From Raphanus sativus (taxonomy: Eukaryota > Streptophyta > Magnoliopsida > Brassicales > Brassicaceae), in contig NC_079515.1 of NCBI RefSeq assembly GCF_000801105.2, forward strand, positions 11,284,001 through 11,348,000: a DNA stretch of 64,000 bases, read 5' to 3'. This document shows, one piece after another, positions 1 to 11,073 of the stretch. Both the position numbers and the translations under genes were made by a program. Positions within the stretch are counted from its first letter, which is position 1; each line of letters begins with the position of its first letter. The notes below the pieces were generated by a model. The model was not told the origin of the DNA and did not search any database. It saw only the letters and a list, made by a program, of their open reading frames with translations.

Positions 1-405
1 AGTACTAATCCTGCTCTGCATAATCGATCCAAGCACTTTGATACTGACTTTCACTACATCAGGGAACATGTTGCACTTGGATTGATAGAAACTCGGCACA
101 TTCCCTCTGCTCAACAATTAGCTGACATCTTTACTAAGTCCCTACCTAAGCGTGAGTTCAATGACTTGAGGTTCAAACTTGGTGTTGGAGTTCCTCCCAC
201 CTCAAATTTGAGGGGGAATGTAAGTGATGCAGCATTAGTGGGCCTTCGGATGCCTCAAGCCCAACTCCAAGATGCTGCAAAGCCTGCAACACAGAGCCAA
301 AAACAGAGTCAAAGACAACGGTCTCAAGCAGAGCAAAAACAAAAGAGTACGGGAAGGTTTGGCAACCAATTTGATGCGCTCCTATCCGTTGGAGAGGAGG
401 ACTGA
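1..405 (+). CDS. Ty1/copia polyprotein, C-terminal end (RNase H), partial at window edge
   Basis: The frame is open from base 1 to the stop at 403-405. The visible part is the end of a copia RNase H domain: HFDTDFHYIREHV, then LIETRHIPSAQQLADIFTKSLP, a signature seen at the end of nearly all plant copia polyproteins. The domain removes the RNA strand of the RNA/DNA hybrid during reverse transcription. The frame runs past a polypurine tract (about 206-218, TTTGAGGGGGAA) into the 3' LTR, so the last 60 or so residues are Gln-rich LTR readthrough and probably not functional. The rest of the element lies outside the window. No internal stop is visible in this part, so the insertion may be fairly young. 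Family certain; lineage not assigned. Confidence 0.85.
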   Translation, partial: STNPALHNRSKHFDTDFHYIREHVALGLIETRHIPSAQQLADIFTKSLPKREFNDLRFKLGVGVPPTSNLRGNVSDAALVGLRMPQAQLQDAAKPATQSQKQSQRQRSQAEQKQKSTGRFGNQFDALLSVGEED

Positions 406-554
406 TACCTTTCTAGCTGGCAGCCTTAACTGTCCTTATCTTTAGTCTAGATTGTTCTCCTTGTCATGTTAAATAGATGATGTAATCGAACCATTTTACT
501 CAAGGAGAAAAGTATTATTCAGAGCAAAGATACTCTGTTCTTGTCTCCTCTTCA
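219..554 (+). repeat. 3' LTR of the copia element (right boundary uncertain)
   Basis: The LTR starts at TGTAAGTGATGC (219), directly after the polypurine tract, as expected. The right end is inferred at ...CTCCTCTTCA (554), a common copia LTR ending; about 590 (TCTTCAGCA) is an alternative. The 5' LTR is outside the window, so neither the end nor the target duplication can be confirmed. Confidence 0.5.
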
Positions 555-1740
555 GAGTGCTTGATGCGCAAGGGGGAATCTCTCTTCAGCAGGTTCAAGC
601 TTCGTTTGGTGTTGTGGCGAGAAAGTCGTATATGATCTGGTGGTGAAATAGTCGGCTTTTACGGTTTATGGCAGGATCAACTTTCCGAATCTATTTTTTT
701 TTTTAATTTTGTCGGATATATGTGTTCATGAAGGGTTTTGAAAGTTTGGTCCACCTTTTAGATTCGGTGGTGTTATTGTCGACCGGTGGTGTCAAACGGT
801 AACGATAATAGATATTTTGGTCTTTTATGGTGTCGACAAGGTTCTATCTCTCGCCTTTTGTTACCAAGAGAGTCTTGGTGGGTTTTCTTATTGGTTTTGC
901 ATCTAGAGTAATGATATACGGGCGGATATGGTATCTGACTTCGTCTTGGCGTACGCAGTTACAGCGGTAGCTGTAACAGATGCGTCTATGGCTTCTAGAT
1001 AGCTACTTGTTGCTCCACCTCTCTCCTGATTCATCCTTCACGGCACCCTGTCCGGTTCTACGGTTTGGAAATGGTCGCTTTCATATCAGAGTTGTCTTAT
1101 TGTGTCTCATTGACAGCCGCTTCGTTGATTCTGAAGTTGATATTTTCACGGTGTCTTAAGCGGTCTATCAGTTCTTGATAGCCGGAATTGTAGAGCCGAT
1201 TCTCAGGAGTCATTGATCATCTCGTGTCAACAATTTTTCTTCCCCGTGTTGTTATGGTTCATTTGTACTTTGCGACAATTAGGCTTGACTTACTTACTTG
1301 CATGTAGTTTGAGGCTTCTTGACATGGTGTGATGTTAACATCAACCTGATTTCTTGCACGTTCTGTGACGGCTTTGGAAGTGGAGTCCTCTTGGTATGAG
1401 TATCTTTCATCTCTAGGCTCGTCTAGCGCTTCATCGACAGTGGTGGTCTTATGTTTTAAGAAGTTCCTCGAGAACCAGCTACTCCCGACACAGGAATTCT
1501 CGACATTCGAAGCTACGAGGAAAACCTTGCATTCTTGTGGTCATCGTTGATAGTAGAACGGTAACCGATTATGATTTAAAAAAAGGTCACACAAAATGTG
1601 CCGGGTCTAGGAATGGACGGGCGAAGTTAGGTTGTAATATATTGAGTTGAGAAATTTTGTTCAAATCAAGTTTGTAATCGAAATTCAATTCCCAATCAGA
1701 TGGAATAAATATTTTATTTTCAAAAAGAAACAAAAAGACT
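555..1740. other. Unclassified, moderately GC-rich stretch; possible retroelement 3' remnant
   Basis: Base composition is richer in G and C than the flanks and looks like decayed coding sequence. It includes a short open frame at 1365-1550 with no recognised domain. It ends in an A-rich tail after a TTGTAATATATTG-type 3' UTR (about 1630-1740), a layout often seen at the 3' end of plant non-LTR elements. No catalytic motif was found, so the assignment is tentative. Confidence 0.25.
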
Positions 1741-3071
1741 TAGTTAGTGATATCATTGTTATTTGTAAATATAACATCTTAGTTAGTATATAAAAGAAAT
1801 ACTAAGAAACATATTCAACTAAAATGGTGAGATTTGTTTTGCTAAACAACTAAAACTGTGAGATATCATTGTTATTTCTTGTGACATGTTTGATGTTTCA
1901 ATGGCTTTTTGGCAATCAATGTCTTCATACTAGTTTGGTAATAATAATAACTTACACACGTTTACAATGCATTAATGAAAACTAAAACAAAGCTTAACAA
2001 AAAAGCAATCGTATTTGACTTCCAATGCAAGAAGCCAACGTATGCGACGGTGTCGTTATCAATCTGGCGCACCATGTGACAGTGAAAAACCGTATTAATA
2101 AATTATTTAACTTATCACCTACAAGGCTACAACTATTATAGTCCCAAACACTCCGATTCATCGGAGAAACATGGAATAAATTAGTATTATATGGTGCGGC
2201 TTAGCTGTATACTTTAAGAAAACTCTACAACCCCATTGACATTTTTTAAAAACTCCCACTTGGCCAAGTTTTATAAAGTCTTTGTTTATCATCCTTTATT
2301 ATCCGATGCAATCTATCAAAAGTTTTCAGCTAGAATTATAGCATTAATCAAAGGGTTTGTATTCGTTTAGAAGTAAAATTATTTGTTGACTAATTTATGA
2401 AAATGCTGAATTACGTTTTTGATGATTATTTTTTAAAGAAATTAAAATTTAGTCAATATTATTTAAAATGATCTAACATAGCACAACTATTTTAAATTAT
2501 CAGTATTGTGTTTATATATCCTATCAAGTGGAATCACATAGTGATAGCCTTAAGTGATTTGTACCTGACTTGATATCTGAATTATAGGATCCAATTTCGA
2601 GAGTACACAAAAAAACTACTGAAGTTATATGATTACTTATTTTATTTTATTTAATCAAAATCACATGCTATTTATGTTTTCTAAATATTATTTAAAATTT
2701 ATTGATATTCAATCATACAATTTAGTGATATATTTGATTTAAAGTAAAATTTAACAGAGTTAAAAGTATTTATATTTAAATCTGTAAATTTGTAAATATT
2801 TACAAATTTTTTAGATACTAATTAAGATCTGATTGTTATATTTTAAAATTACTAAATTTTGCAGAAATTTGCAAACCGTATATAAATGTACAAATCAAAT
2901 AAAATATATAATTGAGTAATATTATCTTAGCCTTTTAGATATTTAAGTTACCTCATTATTTGGTTACTATAAGATTATTATAATACTTATTTTTAGGATT
3001 TCTTGGTCCAACTAACTCTTTCTATAATATAGAAAAAATAAGAACAAAAAACACCTAACTATATCAACTAA
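1741..3071. other. AT-rich intergenic DNA, nothing recognised
   Basis: About 1.3 kb of very AT-rich sequence without a coding signature, tRNA or clear transposon end. Confidence 0.6.
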
Positions 3072-6000
3072 CTAGGGCTGGCCCACCCTACGGGCGGAAT
3101 GTAAATTTAAAAATAATTAAAATAATTAGTATAAATATTTAATATAAATTTTTATTATTTAAAAATATAAATATTAGCTAAATTTTGTATATGCTATTGT
3201 ATTTGAAGACTAAATAAACCACACTATCTCGAAAATTTTGTTATGACTTTTAACATATTTTTTCTTGTTAAAAGGTTTCAAAAAAAATTTGTTAAATAAC
3301 TTATGTTTTAATTATACATTAGTTTATGGTTTGGCCCGCCCGACGGAAAAGTTAGTAACTGGAAAATTGCATAATATATTATTAATTTTATTGAGTATTT
3401 TAAAATGATTAGTTTGCTATTTTTTAATATTTTCACAATTTTTTTTTTCAATTTCAAATCTATATTCGTTAACTCTAAATGTATATGTGTATACTTCTTT
3501 TTGTTTAAATATTTTTTAAGGAATAATACTTTGTATCGGTGTATTAATAAGCAATTTTATAACCAATAATTTTAGCTTAGTTGATTTAACAAATAATCAA
3601 ATAATGTTATTGTACCCTGGTATTTATATTTGATGTGGTTTGTACTTTGTATACAGTTGCCAAATGCCAATATATCACCATGCCTTATTTATTGTTTTAG
3701 GTTTTGTTATTTGAGTTGGTAACATCTTTTCTAAGCTATACATTTTTTTCCTGCAATCTTGGTTTTAGTTTTGGAAGAGAAAAAAGTATTCTGACTGTAA
3801 ATTTTCTGAAGCCAATATATAAGTGATGTAGTATTTTGCTTTCTAGATCCCATGTAACAATAGTTTTAAAAATCTTTGTAACTCATGATTGGAAGAGACT
3901 TACTTTTTTTTTTGCTAAAAAGAGATTTTGAAATTAGCTATGAAAATATTTTCCATCTCTTCTAAAGAACTTGCCAGTCATCACCATCATTAGTCATATC
4001 ACAAAGTAATAATAAAAATATACTCCAAGCAACATATAAACTTTTAGAGGAAGTTGAAGAAAGCTAGAATCATTGTTTCAGAAGCAACAAAAAAGTTTAC
4101 AATTAAGCCAGTGAAGGTTCATATCCACCTTAGATGGAATTCAAGATAAGGAAGCAAAGATAGTATTGAACAAAAGATCTGATTCCTTTCCAAGTGATTG
4201 TATTCACTACTTTTAAAAAGGTCTAGTATATAATCCACCAAAATATGTGTTGAACAAAACTATGTCAACAACTGGCCAGTGAACAGTATCATTATCTCAA
4301 TTATATTGTGGAAGAACCGGTGCATAATAGAATGTCATGGCTGCATTGTAATCCTACACAAGATTGATTGATTAGTATCCTAGCAGGAAAGTCCTGCAGG
4401 GCTACTTCAACGGATGCCCAAATATGAAAAGTTACCTTGAGAGAGAAGAGGGTGAAGGAATCAAACATGTCTTTGGATTTTGAACTTTCTGGGATTTGGA
4501 ATCTAAGCATAGAAAGAGAAATACATTCTTCGGGTTCAAAGAATCACTGACGAACATCATCTTATTTTAAACTCCCCATCACCATCTTTTGTCAAACCTA
4601 AGACACAACAGAGACGCATAAGAGAAGCTCATGAGGGAAGCTAGCAGGACACATGATGTCAACTCCATGAATCATAGTCACTATGGAGAGGACATTGATA
4701 AGAACTCTTTTTCAGCATCTTAAGCAGACTAAAATATGTAAGAACTTGTTTCAGCATCTTAAGTATGTAAGCAATTCGAGCCGTACCTGTCCCCCGGCCG
4801 ATCCTGGTACGCGAGACCTGCACCATCAGAATACTTTCAGAACAGCTTCAAGTTAATCAAGATGAAACTGATACACGATCAGTCCTAAACAGTCACTGAT
4901 GAAAGCTTCTTGATATACCAATTCTCTACAACATATCTGAAGAAAACATATCAAATTTAAAACCTTGACTAATGGTAAGAGAGATCCAAATACGTCTCAC
5001 CAACTTTAGCCAACCTAACATAAGTACTACTCTGAGGATACACAACTATCACATTGGAAGAATAGAACAAATATAAGAGCAGCGCTTATAAACACAAACA
5101 TATTAAAATCAGACAACCGTTAGCATCTTCACAAACTTATCTAAACATCGACAAAAGTTCCTACCAAGTTCTTATTTCTTCTCCTCCTCTCCCTCTCTTT
5201 CATCTACCGCTTCTGATAATTTGGTGGACTCGTTTTGGTTCATCAGCTTTATGAATCATCTTTGAACTCTGTAGCTGAAATATGGGTGAAAGCGTGTTTT
5301 TACATACATACACAGAAATCACTAAATAAAATAAAATAAAAAACTAATTAGACCAACCTGTTTCATACCAAGGAACCTGCACCACCGACTACTTGGCCAC
5401 CACCAAAATTCAATCTTAAAGAAATCAAAACATTACTAAGAAATAAAAATCCTAAACCACAACAGACAGATTAGGAAGACAAAGAAGAAGAGAATGCACA
5501 AACTATTTGTATCAAGGAGCTAGAGTGTGAACATTGAACCAGCCTTGAGCGGCGAGACGGTGAACCCTTACGGTGGCTCTACTGAAAATTGTGAAAATAG
5601 AGCATAATCAACAAATGGTCTCAAAATATTATATAAACCAAAAGAGATTAAAAGAAGATCTGGGAAAAAAAGTTTGAAGCTTATGAATGTGAACACCGAA
5701 TAGTTCAAGAAAAATATGATCATAAGAGTAAAGATCGGAAAAACGTTCGAATCAAGGAGGAGCATCTCCACTCCCATCAACGCGCCACCGTTTGATTTTC
5801 ACATGAGAAAAACACCTCGACAATAAAAGATCAGCGGCGGCCTTCAAATATTGTGTTTATTTTGGATTTTCATGAACTGGGAGGAATGATGTTCTAGGTA
5901 TGCAAATACCTTTTTATAGATTGAGAAACACAGTCTTGAAGAGATAAAAGATCATTGAATTCATTGCGCTTGATTTGAGTTGATGGAGTTAAGAATTTTC

Positions 6001-6270
6001 ATAAAGTTAACGAATGAAGAAAATGAAACGACAAAAACATGACGCTTAGTTCCTTAGTTCCGTTTAAACCATAACGCAGAGTTTAGTATACAAAGACATG
6101 TGTCAGCCTGTTAAGCCCAATAGTATTACACAAAGCCCAGACGGTAGCCTAAATAATGAATCGCTGCGTTTCATTAACGCAGACACGTGTCAGCCGCTCA
6201 ACGACCGAATTTGTGACCTGTTAGCTGACGTGTCAGCAGGAGAGAAACATCCTTTCTTTATATATATAGA
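3072..6270 (-). mobile_element. Helitron, non-autonomous, about 3.2 kb, minus strand
   Basis: Read on the minus strand, the element starts TCTATATATATAAAGAAAGG (right end, 6270) and finishes ...GGGCCAGCCCTAG (left end, 3072-3075), preceded by a GC-rich inverted repeat. The flanks are A before TC and T after CTAG, as expected for Helitron insertion between A and T. No Rep/helicase or RPA coding was found. The interior at about 4.0-5.9 kb is less AT-rich, could include captured host sequence, and contains a local duplication around 4700-4770 (CAGCATCTTAAG twice). Ends are by motif only. Confidence 0.6.
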
Positions 6271-7483
6271 TATCTTAAAGTACAAATGATCAATAAGTAA
6301 AAATTGGATCATGGGAGGAAAAATACAACGAAAATGATGAAATTGGTGTAGAGATGGGAAGGTGCGCAGTCTAAATCTGAAACCACAAACGCCATCGTTT
6401 TCAGACAACTGGACAGAAAGACAAAAAACATGAACCTCACTATAGTGACTAGTGTTTGTATTTGTGTGTGCTCACCAACCAAGATATAATTCTTACTTGA
6501 AGGAGACATCAACCAAACAACCCTTTAGTTAACAGAATCAAAAGGAACCTTTTGTTTTGGGTCCGATCTCTTCACTACTTATCTCCCTGAAACTGTTTTG
6601 GAGATTTGACTAATACGAACCAAAACTAATTATCGTGTTTTGTTTTTCTCCAACATGTTATTTATGAATAACAAGCTGTCCTTTCTTGATCTAAATCTTG
6701 ATTAGCATTTTTACCCTCTGATCATTTGGAAAAACAATGATTAAAGATGTAGATTAATGTTGGCTTTAGAAGCAAAACAGCCAAATATAGTTCCTAATAG
6801 TAAACTACAAGTTTAGACTCCATAAAATGTATCATTTTTTTAAAATTGAGTTAACAATATCCCACAAATTTTAATGATAACCAAGTGGTCTTGGCTTAGT
6901 GATAAATAGTTCACAGCTGTGAATATCGTCTTGGTTTTGATTTCTTTTGGCCGTCCGAAACGACTTAAATGGTAAGAAAATACGGATCCTACAGACCATA
7001 TCGTGATTAGTCCTTAGATATAGAAAGCCTTTAGAATCACATCACGGTTATAAAAAAAAACAAGTTTTAATGATAAAAATATTTGTGCATTCAAATCTAT
7101 AAAATATGATGGTAGTTTGTTGAACAGTGGACCAGTAAGGTATAAAACATTGCTTGATTTTGTGCTTTCACAAAAAGGTATCTAGAGATACATGCTGCAT
7201 TTCAATTCGAGATGTCAATTGATTAAAGCAAACGGTAGGACTTTCATTATCTTCCATTAGAAACTGACTGGTGATGGACCATCCCCAACCTCCACTAACA
7301 ACATCTCCACCTACTCCTAACCACTAATCCAATTATCTTATTTTTCATTTTTTTCCTGTCAACAATATCCTATTTCTGTTTTTTTCTGTCAACAAAAAAA
7401 AATCACTACTTTGCTACTTTTATTTGTTAACCTTTTGTTTAGAAAAATACAACAAATTCACGTTATATCTGATTACTAATATA
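6271..7483. other. Intergenic; possible SINE remnant near 6.9 kb
   Basis: Mostly featureless. Around 6888-6905 the string TGGCTTAGTGATAAA matches a polymerase III box A as found in tRNA-derived SINEs, and CAGCTGTGAAT follows, but no box B is recognisable after it. If it is a SINE it is badly decayed. Confidence 0.3.
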
Positions 7484-7718
7484 CTCCATTCGTTTCGATT
7501 TAATTGTCGTTGTAGGAGAAACTTTTCGTTTCAAAATAAGTGTCGCTTTAGAGTTTCAATACAAAATTTATTAAAATGATTCTCTATTTTATTTTTCTAT
7601 TAGTTGAAATGTTAGATGTATAGGTAATTGTGTTTTTATCTTGAAAATATACAAAATCATATGTTTTTTAATCTATGCGCATAAACCTAGAACGACAATT
7701 AAAATGAAACGGAGGGAG
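7484..7718. mobile_element. Stowaway-like MITE (235 bp)
   Basis: Terminal inverted repeats CTCCATTCGTTTC (left) and GAAACGGAGGGAG (right) match the plant Stowaway consensus CTCCCTCCGTTTC. It is flanked by TA on both sides (7482-7483 and 7719-7720), the Tc1/mariner target duplication. It has no coding capacity and would have needed a transposase in trans. Confidence 0.85.
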
Positions 7719-8118
7719 TATTAAAACAGGAGCATTATTGAAATTCACATTTATTTGACATGTTCTTTACGAAATATGCCCTTAGTATTTTTTTTTTAAT
7801 TAATATAATAAAATGAGAAACATATGTTTCTTCATAATATATATTTTTGAAAACATATGTTTCTTATTTTATTATAACAAATATTTTTAATATTTTCAAA
7901 ATAGCTTATTAAATTTAAAACTACTTTAAAATATTAAAACTGAAATTAATAGAATATAAATCAATAAAAAATATAAATTGTATGAAATTAAATATTAAAA
8001 AGTTTTAATTGTTAAGAGAAATAATAACTACATTATCATATACTATTAAATTATATTTTCATTCAAAATGATTTTATTAAATTTAAAAGTTGATATTATA
8101 ATATGTTATAATATATAC

Positions 8119-8303
8119 TTTTTTTTTATAACTATGGGGATCCGGCGACCGAAGTCAACCGACTAATCCCACAAAACCTATTGTACCCACATATTTTTGC
8201 GATTTAATGTTATTTCGGGTGGCCAACGTGAGTCGAACCAAAGTGAATTCCCTTATCGAGGCCAAAGCTCCCACTAGGCCAACACGAGTTGGTTCACAAT
8301 ATA
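8119..8303 (-). mobile_element. tRNA-derived SINE, minus strand
   Basis: On the minus strand there is a good box A (TGGCCTAGTGG, + positions 8271-8281) and box B (GGTTCGACTCAC, + positions 8228-8239), spaced about 35 nt apart as in tRNA genes. The element ends in an A run, seen as T's at 8119-8128. It resembles Brassicaceae SINEs. The downstream part is not tRNA-like and it cannot fold as a tRNA gene. Exact 5' end is uncertain; target duplication imperfect. Confidence 0.65.
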
Positions 8304-8573
8304 AAAATTCAACAAAATAAAATATTATATTTTTAAATCAAGCTTTCATCTCAAATAAAATAAACTATGTTTATTACGAAAATTGAAAACCAAACTGATT
8401 TTACATGTGTTTCAAAAACGTGTACAAACTGATTTTACATATATAAACAAAAATTAAGTAGATATAAAACTTTGTATAAGATAATCTCACACTTTGAAGA
8501 AATCTAGTGTATATTAAATTAAATTATTTTCTTTCTTGTGATAATTCATCTTGATGCTGAAAAGGGCAAGGTA

Positions 8574-8895
8574 TATCTTTATTTATTATTAATTAGTGAT
8601 AATAATCAAAATATAGTTAAAATTATGATTAATTAGAAATTATCTCAATGTATCTAGAATCATTTTATCTATATCAAAATACTATTCTTATGAAACTATA
8701 AATAATATCTTTATTTATTATTAATTAGTGACAACAATCAAAATATAGTTAAAATTATTATAGTTAGAAATTATCTTAATATATCTAGAATCATTTTATC
8801 TATATCAAAATACTATTGTTATGATTATAAAAAGATATTTATTTATTATTAATAAGTGATAAACAATCGAAATACAGCTAAAATTATTGTTATTG
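8574..8895. repeat. Tandem repeat, about 2.5 copies of a 130-bp AT-rich unit
   Basis: Copies begin near 8574, 8706 and 8836, each starting TATCTTTATTTATTATTAA or a close variant. Copies 1 and 2 share the later block TATCTAGAATCATTTTATC. The third copy is partial. No coding content. Confidence 0.8.
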
Positions 8896-9606
8896 AGAAT
8901 GTTCAAAATAATTAATTTATTAATAGTTAAAAGCTTTATTGGTTATATCATTAATATAAAAACACAATCAACACGATTTGTGTTTTAAGAAAGTTAGTGA
9001 TTTTACTAACAAATTATGTAAAAAAAAAATATGAAATCACATATATGAGTGTTAGTGAAAGATTTTTCTTTGTGTGATTTATGGTTGTTCACCCTTTTGT
9101 CTATGTTTTATGTTTCTTTTATTGTCTACTTTTTTTGTTTGAGGGTTGTTTTGAAAGTCATCTACCTATATAGCTTGTGTATTAGAATGTGTTCTTAGTT
9201 CAGTTTATATGCTGGTTTCTTTCTTTGTTTAGATTTTAGTTATAGGGATTTTAACGTATATGTCAGTTTAATTTTATCACTTCTGTAGTTTATCTTTTAT
9301 TTGTTTCTTTAGTTAAATAAAATTTACAATTAATAATTCACACACACCGTTTAAGATAAGCGAGAAATGTGCTTTTTAGTAATTCCTTGTGCGCTTCAAT
9401 TTAATTTCATTGGGGTTTGTGTCGTGTTACGTTTGAAATTAAGTATAGGGTTTCTCCACACGTTCTAACTAAGAGTTTAATACTTTCTTATTTTATTACT
9501 ATATTCTGCTCTTTTGCCATAATATCTGAGATATTTTATATGTTTGTTCTTGATTATTCAAAGTTTAGTGGTTGAATATTTATTTTGAATCTGAGATCTG
9601 TTGAGA

Positions 9607-10905
9607 TTTAAAGCGAATTTAAAGATGTTGGTGGCTATAAACAGAGCTCACATGGCTCTTTCACTTTGAAGAAGAAGAGAAAGATCTACACGTTTACGAT
9701 GCAGGAGCTTCCATGGCAGAAAAATGCTCTCAGCAGTATAGAGAGAGCTCTCAACCCAGAATGCCAAAAATAGTAGGTTTAATCCTTACCATACCAAAGA
9801 AGTGGCAAAAAGAAGAAAGAATGAGGGGAGTGTCCCTTTTTCAAGAGAAATTTCAGTTCATTTTCCAGTATGAACATGACATGCTCGATGTGCTGGAGAA
9901 ATGAGTTCAAACCTATAATGAGTGGACGCTAGTTCTTGAGAGACGGGTGGAGAGCCCACCAGATGACTATCTTCAGTACATTACTTTATAGATAAGGATA
10001 AGTATGATACCAATGAAATACTACACCCAGTCTGCTCTAGTGACGCTAGGAGAAATGATATGAGAGGTGAAAGTGGTTGTGTTTGATCCCACAAAGCCTA
10101 TCACTCAGGATTTTGTTAGGGTTCTGGTACGTTTCAATGTGGCTAAACCTTTGAGAGTGGGTAAAGTTCTCAGCATAGGTGGAGGCAAAACTCAGACGAT
10201 CCACTCTGATTACGAGAAACTCCATAAGCGATGTTGGATCTGCAAGAGGTTAAACCATGAAAAAAACATATGCCCTTTAGAAGTGAGGAAACGTCAAGAT
10301 GAAGCACAAATAAGGAGAGGAAAAGTCATTCCAGAGAAGAATATCGTGCGAATACTCTGGTTCAGAATGATCCTCTATTTGGAGTCTTGGAAGAAGAACA
10401 AATGGGGACAAATCCACTCACAGAGAGATCCAAGATTGCTAAAGAAGTTTTGGAGGGGATGAGAAGATTTCTTATTGTTGATACGGGTGAGAACATGTCG
10501 ATCAAGATTGATAAGGTGAAAAAGTCACTAAGAGAAGCATTGAGTGATCTGATATTGCAAAGGACCGTCTTAAGGTTGGAATATGTGCCAATCATGACAG
10601 CTGAACTGAACAAAGGCAAGGGTCTGGTGTTTGACTATGGCGCTAAGGAGATTGAGCTATGCAACTGGGACCTAAAATTCAACCCAAACAAACTAATGGC
10701 TGCATCGATGAAAGCAAACAAAAGCATGGTTGCATTGAGTACTTGGTGTACTTCATCTACTGAGGCTAACGATGATTCAGAGGGAATCTGGTATGGAACA
10801 CTATCGGACTGTCCTACGGTTTTCAGCCAATTTTGTGGAACCTTTTTCTTCCGGGACAGTACAAAGGCGGACCCAAGTAAGGAGAAAACCCCCAAAAGCG
10901 TATAG
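9607..10905 (+). pseudogene. LINE ORF1: DUF4283 gag-like protein with CCHC zinc knuckle, broken
   Basis: Fragments in more than one frame fit the plant LINE ORF1 family: IPKKWQKEERMRGVSLFQEK and EWTLVLERRVESPPDDYLQY (DUF4283 region, about 9780-9980), then FVRVLVRFNVAKPLRVGKVL, then a zinc knuckle C-x2-C-x4-H-x4-C (CWICKRLNHEKNIC, 10232-10273). In the family this protein binds element RNA and packages it. A stop after LEK (9902-9904), stops near 9989 and 10060 and a later frame change kill it. The C-terminal part (10387-10905) is Lys-rich linker sequence. Confidence 0.8.
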
Positions 10906-11073
10906 ACTAAGAAATCAGCTGGCACTGATCCCGGTTAATGAAGCACAAAGCAGTGAGAGAAGAGATGGAAAACAAGAGATTGGGTCTAGAAAGGGGAAGA
11001 CATGCCAAGGAGTTGAGGAAAACTTGATCAACAAGGTGCAATGCCTTAAGTTGATCTCAAATGAGGGATCACC

